Assembly (NCBI GenBank): GCA_016183775.1
Contig: JACPDY010000019.1
Span: 1 to 34,435, forward strand
Direction: 5' to 3'
DNA: 34,435 nucleotides
From: Bacteroidota bacterium
GTDB taxonomy: Bacteria > Bacteroidota > Bacteroidia > JABDFU01
Position 1 is the stretch's first letter. Every line of letters begins with the position of its first letter. Of the stretch, positions 25,033 through 33,110 are shown piece by piece. A program made the translations under genes and the position numbers. The notes under the pieces are model-generated. The model was not told the origin of the DNA. It ran no database searches and worked only from the letters and a program-made list of their open reading frames with translations.

Positions 25033-26565
25033 ATGCCCAAGAACCCTTCCTCTAATCTTTTTGACCTGATAAAATCTTTAACCAAACAGGAAAAAATTTC
25101 GTTTACCCTTTATACTAAGAGGAATGAAAAAAAGCTTGTTTATATAAAGCTTTTTGAGACTATAAATAATCGGGGAGAATATAATGAGGAGTATATACGG
25201 AAGTTAATGGGCTTAACTTCTTCTCACCTTTCCGAACTCAAAAATTATTTATATAATCTTATACTCGAAAGCCTGGAAATCCATCACAAAGAAAGTAACG
25301 CAGAAATAATACTTCATCGTACAGTTATTCATATACATATTTTATATAAAAAAGGACTCTATTCCCAGTGTTTAAAGCTTGTTAAAAAGGCCTATAAGAT
25401 TGCTGAAGTTGAGGAAAATTTTTCGGTCATGACAGAGCTATATTATTGGGAATCTCTTTTAGCTCAGAAAAACAGGAATATTTTAGAATTAAAAAATGCG
25501 CTTAAAAATAAAGACCGGATCCGGGAATGTTTTACAAAAAACTACAATCTTTTTGAATATACAGAATTAAAACTTCAAGCAGCTTTGCTGATTGTTCAAC
25601 GGCAAATTTTTCTGAATAGGGCTGAAACTACAAAAGTTAATACTATTTTATCTCATAAACTCTTGAGCGATGGCTCAGGTATTATGTCCGATAAAGCCAG
25701 AGTACAATACTATCAAATAAAAAATGTATTGTTTGCTTCGCTTTGTGATTTTGTTTCTTCAAATCAAATCCTTGATCAGTTTATTCAATTTATGGAAGAC
25801 AAACAAGGTATTACATCATCCAATTTGAGCACCTATTGCAATACACTTCACAATAAAATTGTTTTTACGTTATCAATAAATAAATTCGAGGAAGCACAAA
25901 AAAATTTAAAAAAGCTTGATCATGCCATTATGTTAAAAAAACAGTTGGATAAAACAGATTTACATGTGACCTTGCTCTCGTATTATACATTATCTTCCGG
26001 TTTATATATTAAGACAGGTGAATTTCAGAAGGGGTTGGAATACATTTCCTTGCTGAAAAAGGATTTTATATTTAATAATTTGCCAAAATCCAAACAACTG
26101 ATCCTTCATCATAATTGCGCTTATCTTTTTATTGGCACTAATGCATTTCGTAATGCCCTTTCTGAATTAAATGCTATTGTTAACACAGCTACTGATGAAA
26201 GGAGTGATATTTTTTCATTTGCAAAAATCTTATTGCTTATAGTGCATTATGAGCTGAATAATATGGAGTTGTTAGAATCTCTTATTCGTTCAACGCTGAG
26301 GTATTTCCTGAAAAAAGGCAACCTTTTCAAGTTTGAAAAAGCCATTATAAATTTTATCGGAAAAAAGTTACCAAGGGTGAATGGCAAAAAAGAATTAATA
26401 GCGGCGTTTAAGGATTTGAAAGAAGAACTGATGTCCCTTTCACATGATTCCGTAGAAAAATCAGCGTTTGAATATTTTGATTTTATTTCATGGCTTGAAA
26501 GTAAAATTGAGAACCGTCCATTTGTTAAAATTGTTATTGAAAAGGCGAAGATAGTTAATGGTTGA
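25033..26565 (+). CDS. Cytoplasmic all-helical protein 4, unknown function
   Basis: A 510-residue family member starting at ATG, without export signal. The N-terminal signature is NLFDLIKSLTKQEKISFTLY, less conserved than in the others (EKISF for EKRYF). YIKLFETI, YNEEYIRKLM and LKNYLYNLILESL follow. Helical repeats fill the middle, and the C-terminal signature FDFISWLESKIENRPFVKIV is strong. It faces the kelch gene, not an exported SBBP gene, across about 217 bp from that gene's upstream Met. It may be the displaced partner of exported gene 4, separated by the three-gene block, or a true partner of that block. Its 3' end shares 26 identical bases (26531-26556) with helical gene 2. Confidence 0.85.
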   Translation: MPKNPSSNLFDLIKSLTKQEKISFTLYTKRNEKKLVYIKLFETINNRGEYNEEYIRKLMGLTSSHLSELKNYLYNLILESLEIHHKESNAEIILHRTVIHIHILYKKGLYSQCLKLVKKAYKIAEVEENFSVMTELYYWESLLAQKNRNILELKNALKNKDRIRECFTKNYNLFEYTELKLQAALLIVQRQIFLNRAETTKVNTILSHKLLSDGSGIMSDKARVQYYQIKNVLFASLCDFVSSNQILDQFIQFMEDKQGITSSNLSTYCNTLHNKIVFTLSINKFEEAQKNLKKLDHAIMLKKQLDKTDLHVTLLSYYTLSSGLYIKTGEFQKGLEYISLLKKDFIFNNLPKSKQLILHHNCAYLFIGTNAFRNALSELNAIVNTATDERSDIFSFAKILLLIVHYELNNMELLESLIRSTLRYFLKKGNLFKFEKAIINFIGKKLPRVNGKKELIAAFKDLKEELMSLSHDSVEKSAFEYFDFISWLESKIENRPFVKIVIEKAKIVNG

Positions 26566-26582
26566 GGGTTGTTGTTTTGATC

Positions 26583-26636
26583 ATTGGTCATTAGCGAATA
26601 GGAAATTTATACCATTACCAATGACTAATGACCAAT
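26583..26636. terminator. Stem-loop between helical gene 4 and exported gene 5
   Basis: ATTGGTCATTAG (26583-26594) pairs perfectly with CTAATGACCAAT (26625-26636) around a 30-base loop, in the 75 bp between the convergent stop codons. It is a plausible bidirectional terminator, though neither side has a long T-run. Confidence 0.4.
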
Positions 26637-26640
26637 TCTC

Positions 26641-29600
26641 TCACGGCGCGCTCAAATTCAGATTCACACTGCACCCATTTTTATCCTTAATATTTACGAT
26701 GTATGTTCCCGGGCACAGCCGATTCTTATATCTGTTCAGATATCCATCGGGCCAGGAATAGGAGTAGGGGCTCGTGCCGCCTCCGGCTGTTACCATTAAC
26801 CACTCTTTACATCCACATCCCGCACAGCTGGATGTACCTTTAGTGAATTGTCCGCTTAATGGAGTGGGCGAAGATAGTGTTGTAGCGGCGGTGTTAGTAC
26901 AGCCCTTGCTATCGCTTATTGTTAACGTATAGTTGCCGGCTGTTAGGCCTGTTGCTGTTGGACTGTTTTGTCCATTGCTCCAAATGTAGTTAAAAGGAGA
27001 GCTGCCGCCGCTTATGGTTGCCAGTGCCGATCCGGTTCCTCCGGCACACGTTATGTTTGTCGGAGTTATACTTGCTGTAGGAGCCGGATTAATGTTTATG
27101 ACAACTGTTGTGCTGGCCGTTGTTCCTCCTGCATCTCTGATGGTAAGTGTATAAGTGGTATTTGATAAAGGACACGGACTTATATTTTGTGTTGTAGCAC
27201 CATTGCTCCATGAATAGGTATATGGAGTTGTTCCTCCCGAAATACCGGATATTATATTGGCACAGGAGCCCGAACAAACGGGATTGCCGGAGGCTGTAAC
27301 CGTAATGCCGGTACAGTTGATCACTTTTACTGTAGATGTTGCTGTATTACTACACGTTGCTCTTGCAACAGTATGAGTGATTGTATATGTTCCTTCGTAT
27401 AAAAAGGAAGCTGAAAAATTTGCGGTGGTGCCGCTTACATTGGCCGGTGCGCCAATATTCCAGTTGTAGGTGGCGCCGGCGGTAGTTATGCCCGTAAAAT
27501 TTACAGGCGTTCCCGTGCAAACGGTTCCTGTTGGAGATTGTGTAAACGAGGCACCCGGAGAAATGATAATAGCCGCAGTTGTTGTGTTTGTAACACCCGC
27601 AGCATCTTTAACTGTAACCGTGTATGTGGCATCACTTGTCGCGCATGGAAAAATGGCAGCGGTTGTTGCACCTGTGCTCCAACTATATGTATACGGAGTC
27701 GTTCCTCCTGTTGCATTTGCGGTTATTTTCTTACTGCAATCTCCGCTGTTAGCGCAACCTCCTCCAAATGTTGCAGGGGATGGAACTCCGGAAGTACAAT
27801 TAACCACAACTAAAGTATCATCCTCAAACAGATTACAACTTCCCTGTGTTCCCTGGTGCCAGATTACATATGTTCCCGGGATATTGAATGTAAATGAGAA
27901 ATTAGTTGTAGTGCCGGAACCGCTTGCAGGTCCGCTTACCTGCCAGCTACCGCCTGTCATTGTACCCGTATTTGTAAATGTTACGTTTGTTCCGACACAA
28001 ACTACTTTGCCCGGAGAAATGGTAAATGTAGCTGTTGGAAAAGCTCCCTGTGCAACTGTAACGGTTGCAGTTTGTGAGCAGCCGCTTCCTCCATCTGTAA
28101 CATTCACTGTAAATACGCCGCTGTTTAATTGCGTTTGATTGGGATTTAAACGGCTGAACGAATTTACAGGTGGCAGCCAGGAGTAAGCATAAGTACCTGT
28201 TCCTCCCGTTATTGTTGGTGTTGCAGTACCTGTACCCAATGCTCCGCCGGGAGGACAGGTATTCGGAGTTGTGGCGATAGAGATCGTAAAAGGCGGATAT
28301 GTAGTGATGGTTATCGTTTTTGTTCCCGTACATCCGTTCGCATCGGTTGCTGTTACAGTATAAGTGCCGGGGGCCATGTTATAAACAGAAGATGAAACTT
28401 GTCCGCTGCTCCAATTGTAGCTGTAGGGGGATGTTCCATTGTTTACGGTTACGGAAGCGGTGCCGTTATTTACTCCGCTGCAAGCTGGATATATTGCAGA
28501 TGTAATAATATTTAAGATGGGAGAAATGGTCACATAAGTTGTATCCGTATGAGTTGTACCTGAGGCATCGGTTACTTTTACAAAGTAGGTAGTATTGGTG
28601 GATGGGCAAGGGTTGATGGTTTGCGTGGTAGCTCCTGTGTTCCAGCTATAGGTATATGGTGCGCTTCCGCTTGTACTGGCAGTTATCACGGGGCAGTTTC
28701 CGGTACAGATGTTCATTTTTTTTGGAATTCCGTTTATGTTGCAACTAAGTACCTTTATGGTATCTCTAAGGGTGTCTTTAACACATGTTGAAATTTTTTC
28801 AAGGATAAGTGTTACAACGTATGTACCGGGTGTATTATAAAGATGCGAAGCGTTATAAGTAGTGGCTGTACCACCATCGCCAAAATTCCAGGTATAATTA
28901 TCATAACCTGTACTTGAATTATTGAAGCTGGCAGAAAGCGGCGCGCAATTTTTTTTAGGTGATGCAGTGAAAGCGGCTACAGGAATTGTATTGGGAGTTA
29001 CAGGTGTAAATTTTATAAAATACATTTCGCGGTTAACACTTGCTGTATGAGGTTGTATGTAGGCTCCGCCTCCCGGGTTGACAAGTTGAAATCCTCCTGT
29101 TAACTCGGACCCAATCATCGCTGCAATATTGCCGGTTCCATCCACACTTATTGAATTAGGTTGTTCGGAATTAATATTGGTTGTACTCGGATCGATGTAT
29201 GTAGACCATAAGCCTGTGCCATTATTGTTAAATACTGCAATATGGCCTCGTTCCAACTGACATGCGCATGTAGCGGGAGGGCAGCTATAAGGAGAAGCAG
29301 GATTAATTACCGGAATATTTTGCGAATAGGTGCCGAAGGTGATATATATTCTACCTTCTTTATCAATAGCCAGGGAATTGTCCGCATCCCAGGTGTTATT
29401 ATAATCAGATTCTGAACCGCCATAGTAAGTTGCCCACATAAGCACTCCTGCGTTATTAAATTTCAGGATGAACAGATCCGGATAAATATATGCTGCCGGG
29501 CCATTGTTATGGATGTTATCGTAATAAGCTCCTCCGCCAGGGTTATATGTAGGTATATTAGATGATTCAGTATACCCCAGTACAAATAAATTTCCGCATT

Positions 29601-31308
29601 GGTCTGTTACAACAGAATATCCTTCGTCTGTTCCGCCCATACCGCCTGCACCGTTACCTCCATAATAAGTTGACCAGGTCAGGTTTAATGTCGAACTAAA
29701 CTTAATAATGAATGCGTCTGCCACTTTCCAGCTATTGCCACCATTAAACGTATTGTCAAAGAAGGCTGGTCCTCCCGGGTTCACAAGAGGCATGTTGCCG
29801 TCAGTAGATCCGGTTACGAAAACATTTCCGAATTTATCTGTTGTTATAGCGTTTCCAATGTCATTTTGGTTGCCGCCAAAGTATGTACTCCATAAAGGAT
29901 TTCCATTCCTGGTTAATTTGACAACAAAGGCATCTGCATTTCCACCACCGCCAAAAGCCTGCATATAAGCTCCACCCGGGTTGATCATTGGAAAATTAAC
30001 AGAATTGGTAAAGCCTGTTGAATAAATGTTTCCCTGAACATCCGATGTAATGGAGATTGCAATATCCATAGTACTTCCGCCCAGATAAGTTGCCCAGTTT
30101 CTTATTCCTGTATCTGTAAAACTAATGAGGATGGCATCGTTATTGCCATTGGCAGTTGCATCATACGCATTTGATGTAGGGAAATTGGTCGAGGTTGAAC
30201 TGCCGGCAATAAGAATGTTGCCAAGGTTATCCGCTTTTACCGACCATGATTGGTCGTCAGCGGTACCACCATAAAAAGTAGCCCATTGTTTAACTCCCCC
30301 GGTGGAGAATTTAAGAATAAAAAGATCAACAGTTCCGGCGACACCGCCCTGGAAGTAAGCGCCGCCAAACGGATTAAGAACAGGAAATCCGGATGTAGTA
30401 TACGATCCCCCGGATACAAAAATGTTCCCAATCCTGTCTGTTGTCATCTGGCATCCGCCATCTCCGCCTGAAGTTCCCCTGCTTACATGGTAAGTCGACC
30501 ACAACACACTTGGGTCAATAACAAGCGTGCCTTTGCCATCCCATTTTACATCGAAACCAATACATCCATTCTCGCCGATCAGGTAACGGGCATCTGTCTT
30601 TTGCCGATGACCATCCCGCTCAACATAGCAATACAGGTCGTTTTCTTCAATGGTGCCGTATGGTGTATGAATGATTAACCTCCCATTTTTAATTTCTGTT
30701 TTTTTCGCCCCTTCAATTTTAAACCGCACTTGTTTTATGTCCGCGCCTTCGTTGAGGATAAATTCATGCTTAAGGCCATTGTCGGAATTTTTTACCCTCC
30801 AGTCAATGTTTTTCCAAACTTCCCTGTACTGCACCTGTTTATAGTGAGGTACATGCGTGATGCCTTCCGGATGTTCCGCTGTATAATAATTTGTGTAAAA
30901 CAAATCTTTATCCGATTCAGTTATGAGAATATCCTTATTCATATTCTCTAATACAAGGTTTACTCTGTATGTATGTTCTCCTTTTACCTTTAAAAATTTG
31001 TCATCATCGTCTTTTTCCTCCTTTTTTCCGGGGATCAACGAATGAGGGTCATTATTAAGAGTGTCATATTCAAATTCACGATACACGTAACTGAGGCCCG
31101 ATCTGGTGAGGTATGTTTCTAATCCGTTGTTTTTACTCCTGTACAATACATTATCTGCCGGTTTTCCATCTGACGACAGAAACTGTCCCCTGTTTTTTTC
31201 GAAAAGTGATTCCGGTAATTGGCTGTCGGTATATTTATTGTTGCCGCCGGAAATATACTGGGCGGATGCGATAAACAGGGAAGTAATAAATGTATATTTT
31301 ATTTTCAT
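26641..31308 (-). CDS. Exported SBBP propeller / PKD / SprB-repeat protein 5 (largest)
   Basis: The protein has 1555 residues, with a signal peptide at about 1-21. The DUF7948-like domain (about 35-264) reads FEKNRGQ, a variant of the usual ENKGQ. Seven blades (WATFYGG, WATYLGG, WSTYFGG, WSTYYGG, WATYYGG and two weaker, about 265-775) follow. Next is a canonical PKD domain (about 778-855) with YTWNFGDGG and 'PGTYVVTLIL'. A long stalk of alternating SprB-type repeats and two further PKD-like units (FTISPGKVVCVGTNVTFTNT, FTQSPTGTVCTGTPVNFTG) reaches about 1480. The shared terminal module (about 1483-1555) has SSCAGCGCKEW, RLCPG and NLSAP. The extra 400-500 residues relative to its paralogues come from this stalk. 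It is divergent from the helical gene at 31525. Confidence 0.9.
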   Translation of the reverse strand: MKIKYTFITSLFIASAQYISGGNNKYTDSQLPESLFEKNRGQFLSSDGKPADNVLYRSKNNGLETYLTRSGLSYVYREFEYDTLNNDPHSLIPGKKEEKDDDDKFLKVKGEHTYRVNLVLENMNKDILITESDKDLFYTNYYTAEHPEGITHVPHYKQVQYREVWKNIDWRVKNSDNGLKHEFILNEGADIKQVRFKIEGAKKTEIKNGRLIIHTPYGTIEENDLYCYVERDGHRQKTDARYLIGENGCIGFDVKWDGKGTLVIDPSVLWSTYHVSRGTSGGDGGCQMTTDRIGNIFVSGGSYTTSGFPVLNPFGGAYFQGGVAGTVDLFILKFSTGGVKQWATFYGGTADDQSWSVKADNLGNILIAGSSTSTNFPTSNAYDATANGNNDAILISFTDTGIRNWATYLGGSTMDIAISITSDVQGNIYSTGFTNSVNFPMINPGGAYMQAFGGGGNADAFVVKLTRNGNPLWSTYFGGNQNDIGNAITTDKFGNVFVTGSTDGNMPLVNPGGPAFFDNTFNGGNSWKVADAFIIKFSSTLNLTWSTYYGGNGAGGMGGTDEGYSVVTDQCGNLFVLGYTESSNIPTYNPGGGAYYDNIHNNGPAAYIYPDLFILKFNNAGVLMWATYYGGSESDYNNTWDADNSLAIDKEGRIYITFGTYSQNIPVINPASPYSCPPATCACQLERGHIAVFNNNGTGLWSTYIDPSTTNINSEQPNSISVDGTGNIAAMIGSELTGGFQLVNPGGGAYIQPHTASVNREMYFIKFTPVTPNTIPVAAFTASPKKNCAPLSASFNNSSTGYDNYTWNFGDGGTATTYNASHLYNTPGTYVVTLILEKISTCVKDTLRDTIKVLSCNINGIPKKMNICTGNCPVITASTSGSAPYTYSWNTGATTQTINPCPSTNTTYFVKVTDASGTTHTDTTYVTISPILNIITSAIYPACSGVNNGTASVTVNNGTSPYSYNWSSGQVSSSVYNMAPGTYTVTATDANGCTGTKTITITTYPPFTISIATTPNTCPPGGALGTGTATPTITGGTGTYAYSWLPPVNSFSRLNPNQTQLNSGVFTVNVTDGGSGCSQTATVTVAQGAFPTATFTISPGKVVCVGTNVTFTNTGTMTGGSWQVSGPASGSGTTTNFSFTFNIPGTYVIWHQGTQGSCNLFEDDTLVVVNCTSGVPSPATFGGGCANSGDCSKKITANATGGTTPYTYSWSTGATTAAIFPCATSDATYTVTVKDAAGVTNTTTAAIIISPGASFTQSPTGTVCTGTPVNFTGITTAGATYNWNIGAPANVSGTTANFSASFLYEGTYTITHTVARATCSNTATSTVKVINCTGITVTASGNPVCSGSCANIISGISGGTTPYTYSWSNGATTQNISPCPLSNTTYTLTIRDAGGTTASTTVVININPAPTASITPTNITCAGGTGSALATISGGSSPFNYIWSNGQNSPTATGLTAGNYTLTISDSKGCTNTAATTLSSPTPLSGQFTKGTSSCAGCGCKEWLMVTAGGGTSPYSYSWPDGYLNRYKNRLCPGTYIVNIKDKNGCSVNLNLSAP

Positions 31309-31356
31309 ATTAAGGCTTGTGTTCGTTATTCCCGGTTCATTTTCTTTCGTCAGAAT

Positions 31357-31388
31357 GCAAGTTAAATCAGTTAAAAGGGATGAACAAA
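31357..31388 (-). promoter_or_regulatory. Candidate promoter of exported gene 5
   Basis: On the minus strand TTTG (31385-31388), 20 bases, TAACTTGC (31357-31364), 48 bp before the ATG. The same pair of boxes precedes exported gene 1 (3374-3406). Confidence 0.5.
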
Positions 31389-31416
31389 ACTTTTTTTTTA
31401 TTATCTTGTTGTTCTA

Positions 31417-31448
31417 AAATACATAAATTTATTTAAATTAATGTATTT
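31417..31448. promoter_or_regulatory. Imperfect 32-bp inverted repeat in divergent region 5
   Basis: The arms 31417-31431 and 31434-31448 (outer part AAATACAT / ATGTATTT) pair over 15 bases with one mismatch around TT. It sits near the middle of the gap between starts 31308 and 31525, like the dyad at 8703-8732. It is a candidate shared operator, though low complexity weakens the case. Confidence 0.4.
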
Positions 31449-31467
31449 CAATTAGTTATAAACTTAT

Positions 31468-31495
31468 TTTGCATATTTCAGATTGACTTAATTTG
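31468..31495 (+). promoter_or_regulatory. Candidate promoter of helical gene 5
   Basis: TTTG (31468-31471), 17 bases, TAATTTG (31489-31495), 29 bp before the ATG. It is one base short of TAnnTTTG, and the spacing is at the low end. Confidence 0.3.
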
Positions 31496-31524
31496 TTTGC
31501 TGTTACCCCAATAAATATTGAATA

Positions 31525-33042
31525 ATGAGTAAGAATAGTGAACTTTTCAACCTCGTCAAATCTCTTTCTTCATCCGAAAAAAGATATTTTAAATTGCAGG
31601 CTTCGGTGTTCAGGGAGAATGATAGTTTACTCTCCCTTTTCGACCTGCTTGACAGGCAGCAAAAATACGATGCAAAGGAAGTCTTAAAAGAATTTAAGAG
31701 CAAGAAAAAAGATAAACAGCTATCCGATACAAAAAACAGGTTGAATAATCTTATTCTGAAAAGTATGCGGGCATATAATGTCGCCAGGTCAGTGGATAAT
31801 CAACTTAATGTAATGTTTCAAAACATAAATTTTTTGCTTCAAAAAAAACTGTTGAGACAAGCGGAAATGGAATTATTAAAAGTGGAGCGATTGGCAACAC
31901 TGCATGAGAAGTTTAACTACCTGTTAGAGGCAATAGGTTTAAGGTGGAACTATTTCAATACGGATGTTAAGACAATGTATGCTACGCACGAGGAAGTGAT
32001 CAGGAAAATAAATAATGCGGCTCAATATCATCTGATGCTGGGCACTTTAGCTGAAGCAATTGCAAAAACGGGAACGGTGGTGCGCGATCAGAATAAGATC
32101 AAAAAAATAAAGCAGTCTGTTAATAATCCTTTGTTTAAAGATGAGCGTAAAGCCTTTACAAATTACTCAAAGATATATTACTTCCTCACACAATTTTTTT
32201 ATTACAGGACGATCGGTGATATGAGATCAGCATACAAAATGTCGGCACGTTTTGTCAAATACCTTGAAGATCAGCCGGCGTTTATAAATCAAAATCCAAA
32301 CGCGTATCGTTCAGCCCTGAATAATTATCTGGTAAGTCAATTGGATAATAGAAAATTCAACGATTTTTATGAGTGTATTGACAAGCTTAGGTTGATCGCT
32401 GATAATTACCCCAATGCAAATAATCATGAATTTGTTAACGCCGTGCAGTTGAGAGTTTTTGAATTAATGATGGAATACTACCTTGTTACTATGCAATTAA
32501 ATGAAGGAATGAGGCTTATCCCTGAAATTGAAAGTTGGTTGGATCAGTTAAAAGCAGTCAGGGAGCCCGGCATCGAGATCACTATATGTATGTCGATCGT
32601 GCAACTGTTGTTCATGGCTTCAAAATATACAGACGCGCTTAAGTGGCTAAACAGGATATTGAACCAAAGTCATGAAAATTATGCGATCGTTAAAGATGTT
32701 CATGCGTTGGCGCGGATCATGGATCTGCTGATCCATTATGAAATAGAGAATGTTGATCTGTTGGAGTACAGGTTGCGATCTGCTGAACGATTCCTGGTAA
32801 AAGAAGAAAGACATTTTAAATTTGAAAGTGAAATTATTTTATTCTTCAAAAAAAATCTTCATCAATTTTCAGAGAAAGATCGCATGAAAAAGGAGTTAAA
32901 TATATTGAAAGATAAGTTGAATAAGATTGTGAAAGATCCGCTTGAGCAACAGTTTCTGAATTACTTTGACTTTAATTCCTGGATAGAGTCTAAGATCCTG
33001 GACAGACCATTTGCAGAGGTTTTGCAGGAGAAGACTATGTAG
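31525..33042 (+). CDS. Cytoplasmic all-helical protein 5, unknown function
   Basis: A 505-residue family member starting at ATG; no signal peptide or membrane segment. It has the N-terminal signature SELFNLVKSLSSSEKRYFKL (about residues 5-24), then LLSLFDLLDRQQKYDAKEV and LNNLILKSMRAYNVA. The middle is a series of helix pairs rich in aromatic and basic residues. The end reads NYFDFNSWIESKILDRPFAEVL. With the protein at 3562 it shows the EKRYFKL motif in its fullest form. It is divergent from exported gene 5 (216 bp) and convergent with exported gene 6 (68 bp). Function unknown. Confidence 0.85.
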   Translation: MSKNSELFNLVKSLSSSEKRYFKLQASVFRENDSLLSLFDLLDRQQKYDAKEVLKEFKSKKKDKQLSDTKNRLNNLILKSMRAYNVARSVDNQLNVMFQNINFLLQKKLLRQAEMELLKVERLATLHEKFNYLLEAIGLRWNYFNTDVKTMYATHEEVIRKINNAAQYHLMLGTLAEAIAKTGTVVRDQNKIKKIKQSVNNPLFKDERKAFTNYSKIYYFLTQFFYYRTIGDMRSAYKMSARFVKYLEDQPAFINQNPNAYRSALNNYLVSQLDNRKFNDFYECIDKLRLIADNYPNANNHEFVNAVQLRVFELMMEYYLVTMQLNEGMRLIPEIESWLDQLKAVREPGIEITICMSIVQLLFMASKYTDALKWLNRILNQSHENYAIVKDVHALARIMDLLIHYEIENVDLLEYRLRSAERFLVKEERHFKFESEIILFFKKNLHQFSEKDRMKKELNILKDKLNKIVKDPLEQQFLNYFDFNSWIESKILDRPFAEVLQEKTM

Positions 33043-33043
33043 T

Positions 33044-33080
33044 CGGTAATCAGTAATCGGTGAACGGTAATCAGTAATCG
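33044..33080. repeat. Short repeats after helical gene 5
   Basis: CGGTAATCAGTAATCG occurs perfectly at 33044-33059 and 33065-33080, separated by five bases. It belongs to the same repeat type as 10399-10440 and starts directly after the stop codon. The shared 16-mer ACAACTGACAACCAAC follows at 33088-33103. Confidence 0.9.
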
Positions 33081-33110
33081 TTTACCAACAACTGACAACC
33101 AACAACTAAA

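Noticed and set aside
27470-28138. 222-codon plus-strand frame rich in Val and Pro
   Set aside because: It is antisense to the SprB/PKD stalk of exported gene 5. Repetitive Thr/Gly/Ser codons leave the opposite strand open, and similar frames occur opposite the other exported genes.
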